From positions 6,793,569-6,857,568 of the forward strand of contig SCHM01000002.1 of NCBI GenBank assembly GCA_004123355.1: a stretch of DNA of 64,000 bases, written 5' to 3'. Source of the DNA: Amphirosellinia nigrospora. Its lineage: Eukaryota; Ascomycota; Sordariomycetes; Xylariales; Xylariaceae. The notes beneath the pieces are model-generated. The model saw only the letters and a program-made list of their open reading frames with translations. It ran no database searches and was not told the origin of the DNA. Every line of letters starts with the position of its first letter. Within the stretch, counting starts at the first letter, position 1. Below, piece by piece: positions 42,781 through 52,797 of the stretch. The translations under genes and the position numbers were made by a program.

Positions 42781-43740
42781 TACCTAGTGTTATATAGGTA
42801 TGCGAGTATAACACCCGCCTGTTTGAGGCCAAAGCGTGTGCGCACCTATCAGTTCTGCCATTGCCCACCCCATCAGAACCCCATCTCAGGCCCATCTCCC
42901 TCTCAAGTGTTTGCAGCCAGCGATTACACCGAACTCCATCTTCGGTCCAATCAATTCACGACCGCCACCTGCTTGTACTTGAAGTGTCTCTGCCCCTGCT
43001 TCTGCTTCCTCGCTCCCGTCCTCCTCCTGTCCTACATACATTGTACCTATACGCCCACCTGGCCTATCCCGTGACGCTGCGACAGCATCCGGCCATTCAG
43101 CTGCCTCGGTCGTGCCCCAGCAGTCCCGTCGGCTCGTCCACCTCTCGCTCGCTAACATCTGGCGCTTCTCGATACTGTCGCTGCTGCTAATTCCAACGTG
43201 CATGATTTAAGACGGCTACCCACTCGCTACCTGCTACCTGCTGCTTTCTCCCCTCGCGTCAAGTCCAAGTCCCACACCACACACGGCACCGCACCGCACA
43301 CAAGGCCTCTCACTTCGCGACCACCCTCCCTTTCGCCCACTGCCACCAGAACAGCCAAGTGCGCAATAAGACCTGTCCATTCCCTCCTGGCACACCCTTT
43401 CGCCACTTTTCCTCTTGCTTCCCCTCTTTCATCGATAGGCGAAACTGCTCTCACTCCTGGCATCTATCTGTTTGAGGTTATCAACTACCGCCGCCAACCC
43501 ATCGTCAAAATAAACAAACAGCCCGGGTTCCCAACTTACACACTCTATCGTCTCGTACCCTGGCTTCTCATCCAAGCGCTTCTCGTCTCGAATCAATCCA
43601 CTATCAATTGAACTGGCTTCTCATTAGCTGTATCGAATTGAGCTAGCTTCGTCGTCATTGAGAGGTTTGCTAGCCATCAATCATCCAAGTACTCATTGGA
43701 CATCAGCAACATCATCAATCAGACTGGACGACGCTTCGCA
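42781..43740 (+). promoter_or_regulatory. Pyrimidine-rich promoter/leader of the KEN-motif gene
   Basis: A C- and CT-rich stretch with many CTCC, CCTC and CACC words leads up to the ATG at 43741. CT-rich tracts are common around transcription starts in filamentous fungi. The open frames here are low-complexity by-products of the composition. Exact start sites cannot be placed. Confidence 0.4.
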
Positions 43741-45192
43741 ATGGCTACCATTACTGCTCGTCAGCCTTTCGCGCCACTCAATGAAGCACGCCTACACACA
43801 TTAACAAGTCTAAAGAATAGACAAAATGGTGAGTCAATCCAAATCTAGTTCGAATTGTACCCCGTATTGCTACCCGCCCTATGTATGGCATCAACCACGC
43901 TCTTGGGTTTGTGCCTAATCGGCTCTCTTCCCAACTGGTGATACCCCTCTTTCCAATTGAATACCCGCACAGCGATCATTCTAGTCGCAAATGTCGCCTC
44001 CGTAACATCGTATTATTCGCGTTCTATTAAGATAGTAAACTAAACGTCAAGTAGCCATTTCAAATACCTCACCCGTGAAAAGGAAGGTTTCTGAGGTGAC
44101 CGAGTCGGACAACTCGGAGAATGTCGATCCGGTGTCGTTCTCTAAGCGAGCCAAGGGCACCGATGGCTTCATTAAGCCGTCAACCTTTTTCCTAACCAAG
44201 TCTGCCAGTACTAATGACTTGCCTGTCTCCCATTCGCCTAAACCCGCCACTCCTCTTCCGCGGACCTTCTTGAACCCTGTATCACCGACCACTAGGCTTA
44301 ATAAGAGCATAGTTCGGCCTTCACCCCTTTCTGCGCCGGGTGGGCGATCTCTGACCCGCAAGCGCTCCGGCGGTCTTCGTTCGTCTCGGAGACGTACTGG
44401 AGGCTCTTTCACTCGGATTGACCCACCTGTCTTTGCGCTCCCCACTAGTTCCTCCGTAGCCCCATTCTCGCTTGACGCTGCGCTGAGAGGCACCATTCCC
44501 GGCTACACTCACGGCGATGTCTCATCCACAAAATCGTCTTCTGGTCTGTCCGAATTTAGCGGCTTGAATGAGCCTGAAATGAAGTCATCATGGTTCTTTG
44601 ATATTCATGAAGATACCGTGATTGAGGATATGACCCGGACTATGACCGACGGTACTTCCAACTTAGATTTCAAGACGGATGAAGAAAAGGAAAAAGAGGC
44701 AAGACAGAAGCAACTGGATGAATATGAGGAGGCCAAAGAAAACCACCCCCTCTAGATGATATATCCCAGACGTCTCAACCACGAGCTGCACGAGCTGTTA
44801 ACACCGACGATATGGTGTATGAGAAAGAAAGAAACCCCCTTGGTGAGATGGACCCCAAAGATTACTACTCCCAAGGCTGCCACGAGAACTCTATTATCAT
44901 AGTCCCTGGCGATGAGGATGAAGAGATTCCCGTGCAGAATAACCGTCAATTCATCCCAGAGGCGAACGCCTCGGTGCTTGTTGGAGATAAAACGGAGACG
45001 GATCCTATTGCTGGATCTGAACCTTTGGGAGAAGAGAGATATGCCTCAGTCGAAGAGCTGATGCAAAAGACGGAATATCCCGCGCCTGGTGCTGCGGTTC
45101 TTGAGCCACTGGAAGGCACTGGCGAGAGTTTTGAGGTTTGGGAAAGTAGTAGTGCAAAGGATGAGGCAGAAGTTACCGCGGAGTGTTCATAG
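43741..45192 (+). CDS. Nuclear-type protein with KEN motif, unknown function
   Basis: Two exons: 43741-43828 and 44055-45192, with an intron at 43829-44054 (GTGAGT...GTAG, 226 nt). Exon 1 encodes MATITARQPFAPLNEARLHT and nine further residues. Joining gives NRQNAISNTSPVKRKVSEV. The middle is Ser/Pro/Arg-rich with basic patches (KRK, RSSRRR), suggesting a nuclear protein. It then has WFFDIHEDT and an acidic C-terminus. At 44746-44750 the frame breaks: the present frame ends EAKENHPL-stop (44755). One extra C in the C-run continues it into DDISQT...MVYEKERNPLGEM to the TAG at 45192, and makes the total 1227 nt (408 residues). The layout resembles a conserved Pezizomycotina protein I know only as uncharacterised. 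KEN, plus an RxxL at RNPL, are motifs of APC/C substrates. A securin-like role is speculation. Confidence 0.75.
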
Positions 45193-46154
45193 GGATAGAA
45201 TAGTCTTCTCCCTTCACGATTGGTAAGATGATGATTTAATGGAAGCGGGAAAAAGGGTAATACGTGTTCAAATTTGGGAGCGAGGGGGCAGGCGTGGCTG
45301 GAGTTGAAGGCGTTTCAAGCGGTTTCCGTAAACGGGATTGGCACAAGCTATCGGGTTTGACTTGGGTTTGATTTCTGATACTTGTTTGCCTTGTTGTTAC
45401 TGTATATACACTTGTAGAACTCCTGGTTCCGCTGCAATGGAGAATGTTCTGTTCATCGTTGACGTATGAAGACCCAGCTAATTCAGCGGCTGTGAACAAG
45501 ACATGTATTGGTCCCCTGATAGATGCCAAAGTTTCCATGTTAGTTAGTCCAGTCTAATCTTCATAAGACAGAGTACTCAATTGCTAGAAAGAGTAAAGCC
45601 ACTCGCGAATCAGGCGCTTGTTGAATCTACTAAAGCATGCATGCATGATGTATCATGATGGTACTACGCGCTGCGCATGATAGGGGGCATTATAGGACCG
45701 GAGCCACCTTACATAAGCTGTCATAGGTGGGTTAAAGTGGGCTAGTTCTCTTTGACACTCCACTAAAGCGCGCCATTGGAAGTCGCTATGATCCGACCAT
45801 GATCGTGGTAAAATCAACCCATTACCATGCATCTCGGCTTGTCTTTGTGCTCCCCACCTGACATCCAATTGAACATTGCATGACTCCAGGATCTCCTGCC
45901 TGGCCCCGTGGACTGTCTCTCACCTTGCATCCAATCAAAGCTTCAGTTGTTACCGCACGCTTACTGTAGGGTTGGCCCCTTTACTCTAGATTAGCTCCTA
46001 TATTTATATATATTCCCAACTATATACATCGTCACTGGCCAGTCCCGTCACGTGAGAGGAGACGGGAGCAAACGGCGTGTGCACAAGATCGATCCTCTGA
46101 TCAGGCCAGCGAGGCGCTTACAACATAAGACGGGACGAGAGGACGCGTTTGAGA
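45193..46154. promoter_or_regulatory. Intergenic region with TATA-rich promoter of the kinase
   Basis: 3' flank of the KEN-motif gene, then sequence without a gene. A CATGCATGCATGATG patch lies at about 45635-45655. A strong TATA-like tract (TATATTTATATATATTC, about 45998-46014) lies about 140 bases upstream of the kinase ATG at 46155 and is the likely core promoter. Confidence 0.45.
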
Positions 46155-47709
46155 ATGGCGTCCATCAACGATCTCGCCACTGCTGCGACCATCGCCTCGT
46201 CGGCCGTTGCTTTGCACTCCTCGCCCAGGGAGCAGGCCGCACAACCAACTTCGCCCTCCTCTCCTCCTCCTCAGGAAGATCCACCATCACCGCCTTCACC
46301 CTCGCCCTCGGCACAGCTTCAGGCTCAGGCACAGGAAGCCCACGCTCAGCAAATCAAGTCGGCGCCCAAATCACCAGTGACAGTGCCAGAGACCGAGGCC
46401 CCAGACCCTACCCCAAGTACGCCACGCACGGCGACATCTAATACTGCGTCGCCGGGGCCGGATAGTAGCAGCATAACCGTCAACGTGGGCGTGAGCATTG
46501 CCGCCCCCAGTACGCCAACTCCCGTGCTAGCAGCGCCGCAGATATCGCCGCAGAACCCGGCGCAGGCTACTATTCCCCACAGCTGTCCCCGGAGATGACG
46601 TCGGGAAACGGTGATGTTTCACCCGAGAAGGAAGATGGTATGGTGGGCGTGGAGTATGAAAACGAGCAAAAGAAGCCGCCTGTAAGAGGCGCGTTCATAG
46701 TCTTCGAGGGTATGGATCGAGCTGGTAAAACGACACAGGCCAAATTATTGCAGCTGAGGTGCATTGAGAGCGGAAGAGAAGTCAAGTTTATGAGGTTCCC
46801 CGGTAAGTGTGATGTTGCATAAAACTAGGACTATTTCGCGACGTCGACTCAGACTCCTATCAATCTCGAGTTTTATGCGGGGTTTGCGGCGGTGTTGTCC
46901 CGTCCAACATGACTCCCAAGCGATACGCTAAAATGCAGTGCTAACTATTCATAGATAGGACGACACCTATCGGCCAGATGATAGATTCGTATCTAAAAGG
47001 ACAAGCCGAAATAGAAGATCACGTCATTCATTTATTATTCAGTGCAAACCGGTGGGAAGCAGCGTAAGTGTTATGTCTCCTAACGACTCCTTTTCTACGT
47101 TTCGTATCTTTATTGTCTTACTTACAGACTATACAGACAGAAAATCAAGACGGAGCTGGAAGCAGGTCACACTATCATCTGCGACCGATTCTATCACAGT
47201 GGCATTGTCTACAGCGCCGCAAAACAACTGCCTTCGCTTTCCCTGCCCTGGGCAAAAGCACCCGAGGTCGGGTTACCACGCCCAGACATGGTCTTATTCC
47301 TGGACCTGGAGGAATCGGTAGCCCGATCGCGTGGCGGCTGGGGTGGAGAAGTCTATGAGAAGGGCGAGATGCAGCGCCGCGTCCGGGAGCTCTTCTGGGG
47401 CCTTAGTATGGGGACCTAGGTACAGCTGTCAGTGCCAGCAAAGCTACTACTAATAATGGAAAGGGCCCCTCATCGAGGAATGAGAGAGCCTTGTTTGGGA
47501 ATGGCACAAATAGCAGTAACGCCAGAGATCGCGAGCGGGGAGACGCAGAGACAGAGGGCCCCTTTAGGCAGGAAGAGGAGGATATCCAGATTGTGGATGC
47601 CGACATCGGTGTAGAGGAACTTGCGGACAAGGTTTGGGAGGTTGTGCGTGGTCGCATTGATGCCGTTGAAAGGGGTGAAGAGGGGAGGACTGTTCGGACC
47701 GTGAGGTGA
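46155..47709 (+). CDS. Thymidylate kinase (dTMP kinase) with N-terminal extension
   Basis: Phosphorylates dTMP to dTDP in dTTP synthesis (yeast CDC8 family). Introns at 46803-46954 (GTAAGT, branch CTAAC, ATAG) and 47064-47127 (GTAAGT...TTACAG). Core motifs: P-loop FEGMDRAGKTTQ (about 46702), RTTPIGQMIDSYL, HLLFSANRWEA, CDRFYHSGIVYSAAKQ (about 47180) and the LID region RGGWGGEVYEKGEMQRRVRE. Two frame breaks are present. At GGGG 47410-47413 the frame stops at TAG 47417-47419; one extra G continues it to DIQIVDADIGVEEL and TGA 47707-47709. At CCC 46556-46558 one extra C joins the upstream frame, MASINDLATAATIASS (ATG 46155), to SPQLSPEMTSG and the kinase. With both, the length is 1341 nt (446 residues). 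If translation starts at 46595 (MTSGNGDVS), the product has 299 residues, still longer than the usual ~210-220. The Pro/Ser/Ala-rich extension has no recognised domain and could instead be a separate gene. Confidence 0.85.
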
Positions 47710-48607
47710 AAGAGCATACCAAAAGGTTCCCATACGCATCTCAACTCAGAGTAAATTCCATCTCTAGTGCGTTATTAATCATGCTAATCATGAGATAACT
47801 CACTTTATTAAGCTTCATGGAGTCATGACCTCGGTTGTTTGCCACTATCATGGATCGTGCAAGCAGCTTGCTAGCTGATATCTCTACTCGGTACTATGAA
47901 ACTAATTCACTACAGCTAGCTACTAAGCTTATTGACAAGCGAAAAAGGAGATGGCTCTTATTACATGTCGTGCGACGATTTCAATGACGGAAGCGTAGCT
48001 CTTAGCTACTGCAAACTACGTATCCTAACCGACTAATCTGATATCTTGGCTCAGCTAAACTTGGGATTTCAATAGTATTGTAGCTTGGATGTCGTGAAGG
48101 TACATGAATTTGGCGGATATAAGCCCTAAATCCGTCACGTTTGTCTGTGAGCGGGACAGGATAGGGGCTGAAGTCTAGATCGCTGGTAATTATCCGTGTC
48201 GTGTAATCTGGCAATTTTCCGTGTTCTGTAATCTGCTATCCTTCTAAGCTAGGCCGTGCTTATTAACCGATTCTTTATTTTCCGGAGTGAAGTTGAATGG
48301 AAGTAGATGGACTTAGCAAAGGATACATTCATCCTCGATCTCAAATCGACGCCAAAGGCCCACTCATACCCGATACACCCATGAGATCGGGCATCATGGA
48401 ATAGAATGCTGTTAGTAAGGTGTTCGTGGGGTTGTTTAGGGCTGATTGATCTATCGGAGATATCATGTTGTGTATTTTATCGCCGATTTTCATCATTCGC
48501 GAGAGCTTATAAAGGAGGGAGAGGAGACGACCATCATGCTATTAGAGTGCTGGGCAGGCAGCGTCGTCATAGACACTTATTAAAAACCCAAGGATTCAAG
48601 CTTCAAG
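47710..48607. promoter_or_regulatory. Intergenic region with TATA box of SDR gene 1
   Basis: No gene seen. TATAAAG at 48508-48514 lies 94 bases upstream of the ATG at 48608 and is the probable core promoter of the SDR gene. Confidence 0.45.
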
Positions 48608-49820
48608 ATGGATATCTCGGCTTTATTCAGAGTTGACGGCATGGTCGCTGTCGTAACCGGCGGTGGCAGTGGTATGCTGTGTTCAACCCATCCAATCCGA
48701 ACGAGAATACTAATAGTTGGGCGCAGGAATCGGACTCATGATGGCTAAAGCCCTCGCGAGTGCGGGAGCAAAAGTCTACATACTAGGGCGACGAGCGAAC
48801 ACCCTCGAAGCGGCGGCTGTAAGGAGTTTTTAAGATTCATGTTACTATATAATCTCCTCCCGGAGTTATAGTCATGTCTCCGCGTCTCTCATACTTATAA
48901 GCCACTTGTGAATCCTATTCCGATCAGCGATAACTAACTCGTAGAGGCGCAGTCAGCACACCCGAGCATCATCCCTCAAGTATGCGACGTCTGTTCCAAA
49001 GAGTCGCTGCAAAGCGCCGTCGACCGCATCACCGCCGAGGCCGGGTACGTGAATCTCCTGATCGCGAACTCGGGTATTTTCGGTCCCTACAACTCCTTCG
49101 ACCGCACCCTGAGCATCCACGAGCTGCGCAAGAACCTGTTCGACGGGGTCGGCGTGGCCGAGTTCACCGAGGCGATGCACGTCAACACCACCGGGGCGTA
49201 CTTCACCATCCTCGCCTTCCTGGAGCTGCTCGACGCCGGTAACAGGAACGCGCTAAAGGGCGGCTTCGGACGGCCCAGCAAGGAGGGGAGCAGGGTCCCC
49301 CTCGTCCAGAGCCAGGTGGTCGTCACCTCGAGCGTCGGCGCGTATAGTCGCGAGAAGGCCACGCCGCCCGCTTATGCGGCGAGCAAGGCTGCTGTTTCCC
49401 AGCTGGCGCAGCATGCTGCGACGAACTTGGCGCCGTATCAGATTCGCGTGAATACGCTGTCACCTGGATGTGAGTAGCCGTAGCGCCTTGTGTTGAATTC
49501 TCTTGATAATTTGCTCTTCCATTCGCATTGCCTCACCTCGACATGTTTCCGTTCGACTACTCGTCATGAGAAGCGCCACTAACTTTTGGAGCTCCATAGT
49601 CTTCATGTCCGAGATGGCTGAGTCTATCATCTTATCCCGCGACCCGGAAACAGAAAGCCTCGATGACCCTAACTTCATGCCTGCGAGGCGGTTCGGCACC
49701 GAGGAAGAGATTGCCGGCACGATCTTATATATCGCGAGCAGGGCCGGCGCGTACTGCAACGGTTCGATCTTCAATTTTGATGGTGGGAGACTTTCTGTCA
49801 TCCGTCTACGTATTAGATAG
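48608..49820 (+). CDS. Short-chain dehydrogenase/reductase, intact, four exons
   Basis: NAD(P)-dependent oxidoreductase of the classical SDR type; substrate unknown. Exons 48608-48671, 48727-48818, 48947-49469 and 49600-49820 (900 nt, 299 residues). Introns: GTATGC...GCAG (55 nt), GTAAGG...TAGAG (128 nt) and GTGAGT...ATAG (130 nt). The cofactor motif TGGGSGIG (residues 17-24) is split by intron 1. LLIANSG replaces the usual NNAG. HVNTTGAYF carries the structural Asn. The catalytic residues lie in VVVTSSVGAY (Ser about 180) and YAASK (Tyr195, Lys199). The end, FNFDGGRLSV, is typical of fungal SDRs. No signal peptide or membrane segment. It is the only protein gene in the island that needs no frame correction. 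It converges with the second SDR at 50531-51657, with a tRNA between them. That could hint at a small accessory pathway, but the families differ. Confidence 0.88.
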
Positions 49821-50100
49821 AAGATGTGAGTAGACAATCATTCGAAAATAGAGAATGATGCGCTGTTCAGGGTACTCAAATAGCTACCCCTCAGAAATTC
49901 CAAAGAAAGAAGTTATTGCGTCTTGATATATCTGGACTACTTGTGATGAGTATCTGCCGATCGGGACAACTTCAAAATCAGAGCGTTGAAATCTAGCGCC
50001 TCAAGATTGATTCGCAATAGCAAATTGGTCAAGTTAGACGGGAGCGCCTTACACTCTCTATGGTATAGGCTCCAAATTCTAATCATCCAATTAGAACAAA
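49821..50100. other. Short intergenic stretch
   Basis: Sequence between SDR gene 1 and the tRNA. Nothing recognised. Confidence 0.5.
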
Positions 50101-50191
50101 GCCTCTATGGCACAGGGTAATGCGTGTCACTCGTACAGTATGCACTTGCGATGTTATGACAAGATCCGCGGTTCGATTCCGCGTGGAGGCA
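50101..50191 (+). tRNA. tRNA-Thr(CGT) with 20-nt intron
   Basis: Complete cloverleaf. Acceptor stem GCCTCTA/TGGAGGC, with A at 50191 as discriminator base. D-stem GCA/TGC, anticodon stem TGTCA/TGACA, variable loop AGATC, T-arm CGCGG-TTCGATT-CCGCG. The anticodon loop reads C-T-CGT-A, followed by an intron at 50136-50155 directly after position 37, the normal place for nuclear tRNA introns, then A38. Anticodon CGT at 50132-50134 decodes ACG (Thr). The overall sequence resembles known fungal tRNA-Thr genes, which also begin with G-C-(C/T)-TCTATGGC. Confidence 0.92.
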
Positions 50192-50194
50192 ATG

Positions 50195-50199
50195 TTTTT
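50195..50199 (+). terminator. Pol III T-run after the tRNA
   Basis: TTTTT begins three bases after the tRNA discriminator base, as expected for RNA polymerase III termination. Confidence 0.75.
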
Positions 50200-50530
50200 A
50201 CTTTTGGTCTTCTCGGAAACCCAACCTTTGCCATTTGCTCGAGAATCTCACATGTGAGGTAGCCTGGTAACACTGTCTTCACAATGGCCAGCTTTTGAGG
50301 CAGTATGATTAAGGTGGTGTTGATAGCTCTCGCAAAGCAATCGGATCTCTATGGTCTTCTTGTTACCCATAGTTGGTTGTAGCTGTGGTAGCCCCTTTAA
50401 GAGCAAAGCCGAGACTATATCGAGGTAGAGATATGTCATTCATTATCTTTCAGCCATTCCATATTCTGTTTGCGGTATAGCGAAAACCTAAAGTACTAGA
50501 TACAAGCCGCCCCTTTACCCATTGATGATT
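50200..50530. other. Intergenic, 3' flanks
   Basis: Between the tRNA terminator and the 3' end of the minus-strand SDR. No feature recognised. Confidence 0.5.
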
Positions 50531-51657
50531 TTACATGTGCTTATTAAGTTGAGCCTCGCTCCATTCCCAAAATTCCCCCGCTGTGCCATCACCACCTTCT
50601 GCCTGGCTCTTTCCTGCCCTTATCATCTCCGGTGCCACGTTCCATAGTTGACCCCAAGGGCAACTGCTATGCTGTTAGTATGGCACTCCTGTTCCAAGTC
50701 GAGGATAAAAACTAACCATATGACCCGACTTTTCGAGTGTAATCTCGGCGAGAACGCGGCAAATAAGCATGTGTAGGCGCCGTATACAGAAGGGTGCAGC
50801 AGAGTCATGCGCATCAGCGACTTCACTAGAGAGAACTGCTCGCGCCATAGATCCGAGTCCAGCGCGCCGGGATTCAGCGGCACCGAGATGACGCCGTCTG
50901 CCTTGTACCGACTCGCATATTCGGCTGCGTGCAGATAGTTGCCGAGCTTCGAGGAGAAGTATTTCCCCACTTGTGTGAGTGATTCCGCGTTATCGACGGT
51001 CTGGACGAAGTTCCTCGTGCTGTACGATTCGGCGGCATTCGACGATACCCAGATGACGCGGACTCTGTCCGGGGCGAGGTCTTGGCGGTCGAAACGATGG
51101 TTGGCGTCAGGAGCTTGGTGAGGGCGAAGTTTCCCAGACAGTTTACCCCGATCTCGAGTGCGTATCCCTGTTTCGTCTTTGCGCCGCTTTGGGGAAACGC
51201 AACGCCGGCATTGTTGAAAAGGAGGTGTACCTGCGACTCTCTGCGGTGAAACTCGGCCACAGTGGTTTTTATAGTAGGTAGATCGGCGAGGTCGAGATGT
51301 AGATATATCAACTCCCCCCTTGAGTTTGGCACGGCAGCTTTGATGCTATCTATAGCCTGCTTGGTCTTCTCCTCGGACCGTGCTAACATATACACCTTGG
51401 CATTCTTGGAATAAAGGATTTGGCTGATCTCCTTTCCTAGGCCGGTATTTGAGCCAGTGACAATAGTAACCTAGAAGAGTCGTCAGCATGTCCATCTACA
51501 TTTCCTACCATTATAACATAAACCTAATCGCAAACAAGAGTCACATGTGTCGGAGCTAAGGAGAATTACTTTGCCCTGTAAGTCAGGCACGTCTTTTCAG
51601 TCAAGCGGGCTTTGATGGCCAGAGGAATTGATACGCGACGCTGAATAGCCCTGACAT
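50531..51657 (-). CDS. Short-chain dehydrogenase (retinol dehydrogenase-like), frame-broken
   Basis: Three exons on the minus strand: 51657-51570, 51470-50717 and 50671-50531. Introns are 51471-51569 (GTAATT...CTAG, 99 nt) and 50672-50716 (GTTAGT...TACTAACAG, 45 nt with a perfect branch site). It starts MSGLFSVAYQFLWPSKP. Exon 2 opens VTIVTGSNTGLGKE, the TGxxxGxG cofactor site. LLFNNAGVAFP, RVIWVSSNAAES (catalytic Ser) and YFSSK (catalytic Tyr/Lys) follow. It ends PWGQLWNVAPEMIRAG and then AQLNKHM, before TAA at 50531-50533. Four single-base gaps must be allowed, at plus-strand 51603-51604 (AA), 51594-51597 (TTTT), 51092-51094 (AAA) and 50747-50748 (GG). With them the gene is 987 nt, 328 residues, the usual length for this SDR subfamily. 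The frame pieces before and after each gap line up with family order, so one gene is intended. The substrate is unknown. Confidence 0.8.
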
Positions 51658-52797
51658 ACTGATTATAGTAGTGGTGCTAAGTGCAAGGATGTATCAACGA
51701 TCTTCTGGTTCCGACGCAGACACTGATATGCCACTATGGAAGTTAAGCTCTAGAAAGCCAGTTATCGAGGGTTTGGCAAAACAGATGCCTCGAAGAATAA
51801 ACAAACATACGATCCATTATATATATGTGTGTATCTTACGACGCAGAGTGCTATCTTATGGTGGAGTGACGACCTCTGTTCTGGCCAGGCATGGATCCCG
51901 TTCCACTGCCATGGGTTTCGGTATAACATCCCCTTAGGTTTAGACGATCGCTATCATCCCCGGTTGTGATTTGATGTGATATCTTGGCAAGGCTTTTTTT
52001 TTTCACCGGTTTTTTCACCGAACTCAACATGGAATCCCAGAGCATATGATGTGACTGAGAAGTCACGGCCATTTTGGTTCATGATGAATGAAAGTGTGGA
52101 GTTCAATGGTCGGAATGGTCCCGTTAGCCCTGTAGCTCGCTAATGTGTGAAGAGTGACGTGGATAACTACTAAACCGTATACAGCTTACGAGAATGGAGA
52201 TCCTACCTATCAACGGTCGTTAGCGTACCGGTCTAGGTGCTGTTTACGTGGTAACGAATAGCATTCTTCAATACTACCTACGCAAAAGAAGTGCCGGCAT
52301 CGTAAACCATAACATGCAGGCATTGATGGCCTCTAGACCTTGCAGCTTAATAGTTCATCTTGTATATCTACCTAGTATGCGAACTGTAGGAAAGTGATCT
52401 CCAAAAAACTCATCCACATGTACGCAGTTTGCTCCGCAGATGGCAGTTGTGCTGTTTTAGGCCATACTATACCGGTATCTTCCGGATTAGCTAGTGTGCA
52501 GCGGCAGCACCAAGTTAGTACATAGTAGCGGCGGGCAAATCAATGTTAGTGTAGGATTACGGCAATGCCCGTGCCGGGAAAAGGGATGGAATGAACATAG
52601 AGATAAGTCAGTAACCTTGTATTATTTGTTGTATTGAGGTTGCACCCTACATAGTATGGAAAAAGGTGTGGTGACTGCAAAATCCCCGGGTTGTGATTCT
52701 CGACGATCATGATATCTCGTAATGAAGTCTTTTTAGTCTGATTACGTAAATAACAACCCTTAACAATGTTACACCGCTATCTCTCGGCCGTTACCTC
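51658..52797. other. Intergenic between SDR gene 2 and phosphoesterase
   Basis: About 1.1 kb. It holds the 5' flank of the minus-strand SDR (near 51658) and the 3' flank of the minus-strand phosphoesterase. No conserved ORF, RNA or repeat was recognised. Confidence 0.5.

Noticed and set aside
42886-43611. Several overlapping ORFs of 95-137 codons on both strands
   Set aside because: They arise from the CT-rich leader upstream of 43741. They overlap each other on opposite strands and show no conserved features.
44812-45192. Separate 126-codon gene
   Set aside because: It is the C-terminal part of the KEN-motif protein after the frame break at 44746-44750. The sequence between them reads through in frame once one C is added.
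46052-46441. A 129-codon frame overlapping the start of the kinase gene
   Set aside because: It ends in stops well before the kinase and lacks motifs. The frame from 46155 continues to the kinase after one base is added.
47490-47709. Separate 72-codon gene
   Set aside because: It is the C-terminus of thymidylate kinase displaced by the frame break at 47410-47413.
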